NCBI GenBank assembly: GCA_900617975.1
Contig: UZAE01001495.1
Coordinates: 1 to 13,019, forward strand
Origin: Rodentolepis nana
Lineage: Eukaryota > Platyhelminthes > Cestoda > Cyclophyllidea > Hymenolepididae
Direction: 5' to 3'
DNA: 13,019 bases
Under the pieces are notes generated by a model, which saw nothing but the letters and a program-made list of their open reading frames with translations, did no database searches and was not told the origin of the DNA. This document shows, in pieces, positions 8,364 to 13,019 of this stretch; the first letter of the stretch is position 1; each line of letters begins with the position of its first letter. Made by a program: the position numbers and the translations under genes.

Positions 8364-8699
8364 TTAATAGCAATTCATTAACTGTTTTCTTGCTTCCCAG
8401 TATCCCTGGTTTTCCGTCGTTGTCTTTAGGGCTGGACACCGAATCAGGTGGGTCTTCTCCATTTCCTCCTGTAGGTTACATAGGGAGCATGTGGGTTGAG
8501 TGTATACTCCTAATCTGTGAAGGATTTTTGCCAGGCAATCGTGTCCGGTACGTAGTCTAAACTCAGCAACGGCTTCTATTCTTGGCCAGTCGGGTACGTC
8601 GGAGAGTGCCACTGTCCACTGTTTCTTCCTTGTTCGAGCTTCAAATTCATTCCACCTTGAGGCATGGAATTCTCTCCTGATTAAGGCCTTCATTGTGTT
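8364..8699 (-). pseudogene. C-terminal end of LINE polyprotein (ORF2) with CCHC motif, truncated
   Basis: The frame is open from the insertion boundary to a TAA and has no internal stop. From its first Met at 8693 it gives 109 residues; that Met is internal to the original polyprotein. The segment is the region after the RNase H domain in I/Jockey-type LINEs. It has a basic/aromatic start (REFHASRWNEFEARTRKKQW), the typical block FRLRTGHDCLAKILHR at 45-60, then Cys69, Cys72, His82 and Cys86. That is C-x2-C-x9-H-x3-C, the C-terminal zinc-knuckle-like motif of these elements, presumed to bind RNA or DNA. The RT and endonuclease domains are absent, so no activity is expected. The intact frame over 330 bp and near-identical target repeats suggest a fairly young insertion. 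Family assignment is firm; the clade within I/Jockey is not. Confidence 0.85.
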
Positions 8700-8713
8700 C
8701 TTTATGAGATGTT
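8700..8713. repeat. Target-site duplication at the 5' end of the LINE fragment
   Basis: CTTTATGAGATGTT, 13 of 14 identical to 8250-8263. It fixes the truncation point of the LINE at 8699. Confidence 0.8.
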
Positions 8714-9426
8714 TGCAACAAATTCTTTTTCAGGCCTCTATTTCCACAGATAATTGCAATTCGGTTCCATAAACAAAACAGCTATGGAAACCAAAATCGT
8801 TGCCTTTAAAATTAAACCTCGTCTTTTTTGTATTGAGATTCGCCTATAAGCGTCAATCTAATTTGGCGAACTATTTTTTTCTATTTATTTGCGCACTCAT
8901 CGGCTACGCGGAAATGCACCGTGTCGCCAGAAGACCACTTCAGCACCCCCCCCCCCCAACTGCCAAAAGGAATTTTGGTTGAACTAAAAATAGAAATTCG
9001 AACACAGACGTGGGTGCGTGCACAGCGATTCCATCAAAGTGGGCTTTCATGCCTTTTTCATCTCCTATTCGTAATAAACCAGGACTTTAAAAATTCTATA
9101 AATTTTTCCTTGCTGCGAGGAGTTGCAAAGTGAGTAGAAATTCAATTCTAGTTAATTTTTGGGGTTCAGAATATAAAAGGGTGACTAATTCTATGGTATA
9201 AACAGGCAATATTGAAGTAATAAATCAAGACAATCATGTTAGTTAATAAGGACACAGTTGGCTGGAACTAGAAGACCAGAGGAGGCATACGAACTTGCGC
9301 CGATGGATCACCCCACAAGGACTGGCGATTTGAAATAAGATTGCATTTCCAAGCATAGTTACATCACTTTACAAACCTTTAGAAAAACTTGACGGCAGAA
9401 AAAAGTCAATAACACACACAATTATT
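8714..9426. other. Gene-free interval with a C12 run
   Basis: No gene or element recognised. A run of 12 C lies at 8946-8957. TATAAAAG at 9172-9179 matches the TATA-box consensus, but no initiator, open frame or element follows, so I do not call a promoter. Open frames of 60 and 70 codons here run through the C tract and overlap each other. Confidence 0.5.
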
Positions 9427-9440
9427 CAAGCCTCAAAGGT
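9427..9440. repeat. Target-site duplication at the 3' end of short element copy 2
   Basis: CAAGCCTCAAAGGT, identical over 14 bp to 10040-10053. Confidence 0.9.
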
Positions 9441-9628
9441 TATTTATATCAAATAGCAGGCGTTTTGATGGTTATCATTAGCCCTTTAGTTGACTTCAGG
9501 CTTCACAGAGGGAAAGGAACATCAAATTGAAAAAGTCGATAGGGAGGGGGGGAACAGAAAAGTGTTTCAACGATGTAAGAGACAAACACAAAGGTAGAGC
9601 AAAGGTGAGGTGAGTATTGTGAAAATAT

Positions 9629-9917
9629 TCGAATATGGCATAGAGTGAGGTGATGGTAGTTTGAAGTGAGAAGTCAACTGCCGATTAATAGACTTTTTGA
9701 CATATTATATTCGAATATGGCATAGAGTGAGGTGATGGTAGTTTGAGAGGTCGAATATGACATACAGTGGGGTGATGGTAGTTTGAAGGATGTCGAATAT
9801 GACATACAGTGGGGTGATGGTAGTTTGAAGTTTCGAATATGACATACAGTGGGGTGATGGTAGTTTGAAGTGGAAGTAGACGAATATGACATACAGTGGG
9901 GTGATGGTAGTTTGAAG
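9629..9917 (-). repeat. Six-unit ~38-bp minisatellite inside short element copy 2
   Basis: On the plus strand the unit begins TCGAATATGACATACAGTGG and ends GGTGATGGTAGTTTGAAG. Units start at 9629, 9711, 9751, 9793, 9833 and 9880. Units 1 and 2 share the variant GGCATAGAGTGAGG; units 3-6 share GACATACAGTGGGG. Spacers are short (2-10 bp), except for about 44 bp after unit 1, which carries the linker with TTAATAGACTTTTTG. The variant pattern suggests stepwise local duplication. Confidence 0.92.
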
Positions 9918-9943
9918 TCAACTGCCGGTTAATAGATTTATGC

Positions 9944-10020
9944 CTTATGAGTATACGTTGCCCAGGGTGCACCACGTGGAGCCGTATGAATATACGTTGC
10001 CCAGGGTGCACCACGTGGAG
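9944..10020 (-). repeat. 39-bp tandem duplication of the 5' head in copy 2
   Basis: TATACGTTGCCCAGGGTGCA followed by CCACGTGGAG occurs at 9952-9981 and again, identically, at 9991-10020. The spacers are related (TTATGAG against GTATGAA). Copy 3 has the head once. The repeated head includes the CCACGTGG palindrome. Confidence 0.92.
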
Positions 10021-10039
10021 ATAAGTCTATCGCACACCC

Positions 10040-10053
10040 CAAGCCTCAAAGGT
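10040..10053. repeat. Target-site duplication at the 5' end of short element copy 2
   Basis: CAAGCCTCAAAGGT, identical to 9427-9440. Confidence 0.9.
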
Positions 10054-11889
10054 AGAATATCATTATTATCAAGGTCATGGAAATCCGCTCACTTTTTAGG
10101 ATAATTTCATTGATGTCCCTTTGTCAGAACACCAGAAAATGTCAAAGTATTTGACAGGCCTTTTGAAAAAAATGTTTCAATTTTTCACCTTGGGGGGGGG
10201 GGGGGGGGGAGGTCGGATCATTAAGACATCTAACATTCTTTCCACGTCTATAAAACTTTCCCCAACAAGTCAACAGGGATAATAAATGCACATTGCTTGA
10301 TCACATGGGGGGGATATATACCATGCAAAGTGATCTGTCTTTTAATAAATAAAACAAATTACTGTCAAGAAATCATTCCCAGGTCAGCGTATCAATGATA
10401 ATGATCGGTATGTCAGGGGTTAAGTCTCTAATCTACGAAAACGATCGTATTCTCAACATTTTATTCTGTCCGTCATTGGCTGTCTACAATGTTGTATGGT
10501 CTAAGGATAGAAATTTACTGTTAATCACAATTAATGCGTATTAAAATATCGTCTCATCTTTCCAATGTGGTTAAATTTTGACTGCTGGGTAAGTGGATCT
10601 ATGATAGCTTTATTCGGCAGCTTTATGGAAGTGGTATTGGTCCTACATCAACAAGCACCTCAACCGCAATTTATTTGCATTTTTGACCACTTGAAAGTAA
10701 CAGTTGGAAAAATGCGTTAAAAATGTCCTATAATTTCCTAACGACTGTATTTTTAATCCAATTTTTCGGACTTGAAAATTGATGTTAAAAATCTGCACTT
10801 AAAACATATTTTTGTTACATTGGTCTCTACTATCTCTCCAAAGCTTAGCCCTGTAACTCTGAAGAAGAAAGTGTTGCAAGCGGTCTATTTATTATTATCG
10901 GTACGTTCTGGGATGGTGCCTTAAGTGTGGCGGAATCTACTTGCAACCAACCGCCTGTGTTGTTAAATTCCTAACCACATTTTGCCCCAAAGTCAGAAGG
11001 TTTTAATGGAACTGAATACGTCTACTCAGGTTAGAAACAAAAGGGACTGCTTTTGAGGTGATCTACTTCAGGTAGTCTTACTGGAAAACTCGCAAGTAAA
11101 TGGGAATTTCCTGGTCTTAATATCTGTCCGAGATGCAAAACTGGATATCATTTTTGTTATTGATTCGAGTCTCATTGACAGTCTGTGTGAAGTTTTTTCA
11201 TATTACAAGTCCAAACTCCAAAGCAAATATTTTCGCCAAACGAGTTCAGTAAATGTGAAATAATTACTTTTCTTATCTGTTAAATCTAGATGTTAATTCT
11301 ACTACATTACTAAAGGCTGGGCTAAGTTCACTTTATTGGCAATTGTTCAAAATTGTTGAATATCGAGGTTTCTTATGTAGTTAAAATAGACTTCAGTTAC
11401 TCAAAAGTCGATTATTTCAAATTGAAATCTAAAATAATTATTTAAAATTACTTTGGAACTTTCTATTTGACGCAATTACAGACATGTTTTTACGCCTTCA
11501 GATAATTATATCCCAAATAATCGTCCATCTTTTTCCACACATAACCAATAGTTTGGCTGCTTTTGAGATATAATCATCAGCCGGGGTGGTGTGTAAATTT
11601 CTAAAATCCCATAGCAAAAGAACATAATTGAATTTTAATAAAATCATGTGATTAAGCGTCTAAAGAGTCTAAAGAATTATGACATTACAAAAGAGTCATG
11701 TTAAAATTAATCTAATACGCTCGTAATTCGTCTCTTTTTCCATTGTGTTTTCCTATTGCTAAAATTGGAAACATTTAAAGAATACAAAGAATTGACTTCG
11801 ACAGGTCAACCCAGATGCGAAGTAGTGGTCTAGTGAGAAAGAGGAAGTGGGTTAAATTTAAAAGCCTAACAAAAAAACTGTCCCCTACT
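10054..11889. other. Gene-free interval, about 1.8 kb
   Basis: AT-rich sequence with no open frame of note, no RNA gene that I can fold by eye, and no match to the repeat families described here. It includes the G18 run and a smaller GGGGGG at about 10307-10313. Confidence 0.5.
10192..10209 (+). repeat. Homopolymer run of 18 G
   Basis: Uninterrupted G18 after TTTTTCACCTT. Runs of C or G this long are sequencing- and assembly-sensitive, so the exact length is uncertain. It is not inside a recognised element. Confidence 0.85.
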
Positions 11890-11911
11890 CCCCCCTTACT
11901 AAAATATGAGT
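11890..11911. repeat. Target-site duplication at the 3' end of short element copy 3
   Basis: C6 followed by TTACTAAAATATGAGT. The 16-bp non-C part is repeated exactly at 12252-12267. Including the C run, the match reaches 22 bp. Confidence 0.85.
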
Positions 11912-12241
11912 TGAATTATTTATTAATTTATATCAAATGGCAGGTGTATTGATAATTATCATTAGAACTTTAGTTGACTTCAGGCTTCACAGAGTGGAAG
12001 GAAAATCAAATTGAAAAAAGTCGAGAGGGGGGGGGGGAAGAAGAGTGTTTCAAGGCTGCAAAAGAAACAGGCTCAAGTGTAGAAAAGGGGTAAGATGAGT
12101 ACTGTGAAGTAGTCGAAAATGACATACAGTGGGCTGATGGCAGTTTGAAGTCAAGAGTCAACTGAAGGTTAATAGACTTTTTGCCGTATGAGTATACGTT
12201 GCCCAGGGTGCACCACGTGGAGGTAAGTCTATCGCACACTT
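11912..12241 (-). mobile_element. SINE-like element copy 3
   Basis: About 330 bp, read on the minus strand. The 5' head is GTGCGATAGACTTACCTCCACGTGGTGCACC, followed by one linker with AAGTCTATTAA and one central unit (CTTCAAACTGCCATCAGCCC). An internal C11 tract (G11 at 12027-12037 on plus) precedes GAAGCCTGAAGTCAACTAAA and the shared tail. The tail ends in ATATAAATTAATAAATAATTCA. One change is visible in the tail: GTTCTAATGA instead of GGGCTAATGA. It is the simplest complete copy in the minus orientation and the best single reference for the family. The 5' edge abuts a C10 run on the plus strand, so it is uncertain by up to about 10 bp. Confidence 0.85.
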
Positions 12242-12251
12242 CCCCCCCCCC

Positions 12252-12267
12252 TTACTAAAATATGAGT
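12252..12267. repeat. Target-site duplication at the 5' end of short element copy 3
   Basis: TTACTAAAATATGAGT, identical to 11896-11911 and preceded by C10 (12242-12251). Confidence 0.85.
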
Positions 12268-12757
12268 CATGAACTCTTTCCAAACCCTTGTGAGTTGTGA
12301 TGACAATGGCGGGCAGACATTCCACAAGCGGACACAGAGTAATATAGGTGCCAGGTCATCATTTGAAAACCTGCTACTCCGACTTTGCATGCAGCTACAA
12401 TAAGAAATAAACTGAAATATTAGAAAAAAAGCAATTTAAGTGCAGACTATACTCCGAAAATTTTTTAACTCTTTGATTTGTCATGGATAAACAAAATTTA
12501 ACTATTTATAATTTGTTCATTGATAATTAATGCTTTTTATGACTCATTTTGTTACTTTTGAAAAAATTTTGACGTTTACGTATAACGAAATTTGTATCTA
12601 ATTTTGTCTTGGGGAAATTAATGTGTCACAGAGCAATATCACAGAGTGTTCAATGGTTCTATAGTGTGAATGGAAGCTGCTGTTTTATAAAATTGAAACA
12701 GAACAAACTATACAAAAGCTTCTATAAAGTAAACCAAATTTCTCACTTTTTCCAATG
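12268..12757. other. Gene-free interval between short element copies 3 and 4
   Basis: AT-rich sequence. The only long open frame (12609-12932, plus) runs across the boundary into short element copy 4, reading its tail. It has no recognisable domain, so I treat it as chance. Confidence 0.5.
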
Positions 12758-13019
12758 TTTATTTAATTTATATCGAATAGCACGCGATTTGATAGTTATC
12801 ATTAGCCCTTTAGTTGACTTCAGGCTTCACAGAGGGGAAGATACATCAAAGTGGAAAAAGTCGAGAGGAAACAGAATGGTGTTTCAAAGATGTAAGATGG
12901 GAAGGCACAAAGGTAGAAAAAAGGTGAGATGAGTACTGTGGGAGTAGTCAAAAATGACATAGAGTGGTATGATGGTAGCTTGAAGTGAGAAGTCAACTGC
13001 CAGTTAATTGACTTTTTTG
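12758..13019 (-). mobile_element. SINE-like element copy 4, cut by the window end
   Basis: Read on the minus strand, the 3' tail is GGGCTAATGATAACTATCAA..GCGTGCTATTCGATATAAATTA. On the plus strand the family landmarks follow in order: GACTTCAGGCTTCACAGAGG, AAAAAGTCGAGAGG, GTGTTTCAAAGATGTAAG, GGTGAGATGAGTACTGTG, one central unit (AAAAATGACATAGAGTGG), and GAAGTCAACTGCCAGTTAAT. The window ends in GACTTTTTTG, so the 5' head and the outer target duplication are not seen. It has one central unit, like copy 3. The 3' edge is set by analogy with the other copies, because no target duplication can be paired. Confidence 0.82.

Larger units (their letters stand above)
8264..8699 (-). mobile_element. 5'-truncated I/Jockey-type non-LTR retrotransposon copy
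   Basis: A 436-bp copy, read on the minus strand and flanked by a 14-bp target duplication with one mismatch. It holds 336 bp of coding sequence including the stop, then a 100-bp 3' UTR with a C9 tract. The shared tail GGGCTAATGAAAAATATCAC..GCCTGCCATTTGAAATAATAA follows. There is no poly(A). The (A)ATAA-type end recalls I-element tails. The 5' truncation is what target-primed reverse transcription normally leaves. Coding capacity for endonuclease, reverse transcriptase and RNase H is missing, so this copy is dead. A full-length relative elsewhere in the genome must have moved it. Confidence 0.85.
9441..10039 (-). mobile_element. SINE-like element copy 2, expanded
   Basis: A 599-bp copy bounded by a perfect 14-bp target duplication. 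On the minus strand it starts GGGTGTGCGATAGACTTATC and ends in the shared tail (GGGCTAATGATAACCATCAA..GCCTGCTATTTGATATAAATA). It is longer than copies 1 and 3 because the central motif occurs six times (9629-9917) and the 5' head twice (about 9944-10020). A partial GTCAACTGCC..TTAATAGA linker also occurs twice, at about 9672-9700 and 9917-9937. The layout 9441-9700 resembles copy 4, as though further units and a second linker had been added at its 5' side. Open frames across it read the minisatellite and begin at GTG or repeat-internal codons; I do not regard them as genes. Confidence 0.88.

Noticed and set aside
9172..9179. TATAAAAG, a TATA-box match
   Set aside because: Expected by chance in AT-rich DNA. 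No initiator, transcript start or open frame follows.
9629..9917. CRISPR-like array of ~38-bp repeats
   Set aside because: Spacers are 2-10 bp with one of 44, not uniform 25-45 bp. The repeats lie inside a retroelement and the context is eukaryotic.
9674..10014. Two overlapping open frames on the minus strand with repeated YHHPTVCHIR-like peptides
   Set aside because: They simply read the minisatellite and 5' head of short element copy 2. Two frames stay open at once, the starts include GTG, and the other element copies do not keep the frame length.
12006..12239. 77-codon open frame on the minus strand in short element copy 3
   Set aside because: Same non-ATG head reading as in copy 1, then runs through the C tract. 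No protein signature is seen.

Overview
The window looks like a non-coding, repeat-rich stretch of a metazoan nuclear genome. It is AT-rich and has many microsatellites and mononucleotide runs. It shows no operon-like gene packing, no rRNA or tRNA that I could recognise, and no complete protein-coding gene. The only recognisable protein is the C-terminal end of a non-LTR retrotransposon (LINE) polyprotein of the I/Jockey type. Its sequence resembles copies I associate with arthropods, including spiders. That host assignment is from memory and is tentative.

The dominant theme is one retrotransposon partnership. A 5'-truncated LINE copy (8264-8699, minus) ends in a 3' UTR whose last ~60 nt are also the 3' tail of a short non-autonomous, SINE-like element. 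That element is present in four copies: 1203-1565 (plus), 9441-10039 (minus), 11912-12241 (minus) and 12758 to the window edge (minus). The LINE copy and two short copies are flanked by 14-bp direct repeats, and the third short copy by at least 16 bp. These repeats fix the element boundaries and argue for target-primed reverse transcription. Copy 2 is enlarged by a six-unit, ~38-bp minisatellite and a duplicated 5' head.

Layout. 1-1148: an AT microsatellite and one open frame with a Cys-pair C-terminus that could be a terminal exon (386-691, minus, weak). 1149-2125: copy A of a ~600-bp low-copy repeat, interrupted by short element copy 1. 2126-4159: nothing recognisable except a short CA tract. 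4160-5130: three diverged direct repeats. 5271-5293: a G-rich motif. 5561-6221: copy B of the ~600-bp repeat, which lacks the short element but has a 60-bp hairpin. 6222-8249: nothing recognisable. 8250-8713: the LINE fragment with its target duplication. 8714-9426: unassigned, with a C12 run. 9427-10053: short element copy 2. 10054-11889: unassigned, with a G18 run. 11890-12267: short element copy 3. 12268-12757: unassigned. 12758-13019: short element copy 4, cut by the window end.

There is no gene network to describe. The functional relation is parasitic: the LINE family presumably supplies reverse transcriptase and endonuclease to the short family through the shared tail. Most open frames in the window lie in repeats or low-complexity sequence, and several begin only with GTG, so I do not treat them as genes.
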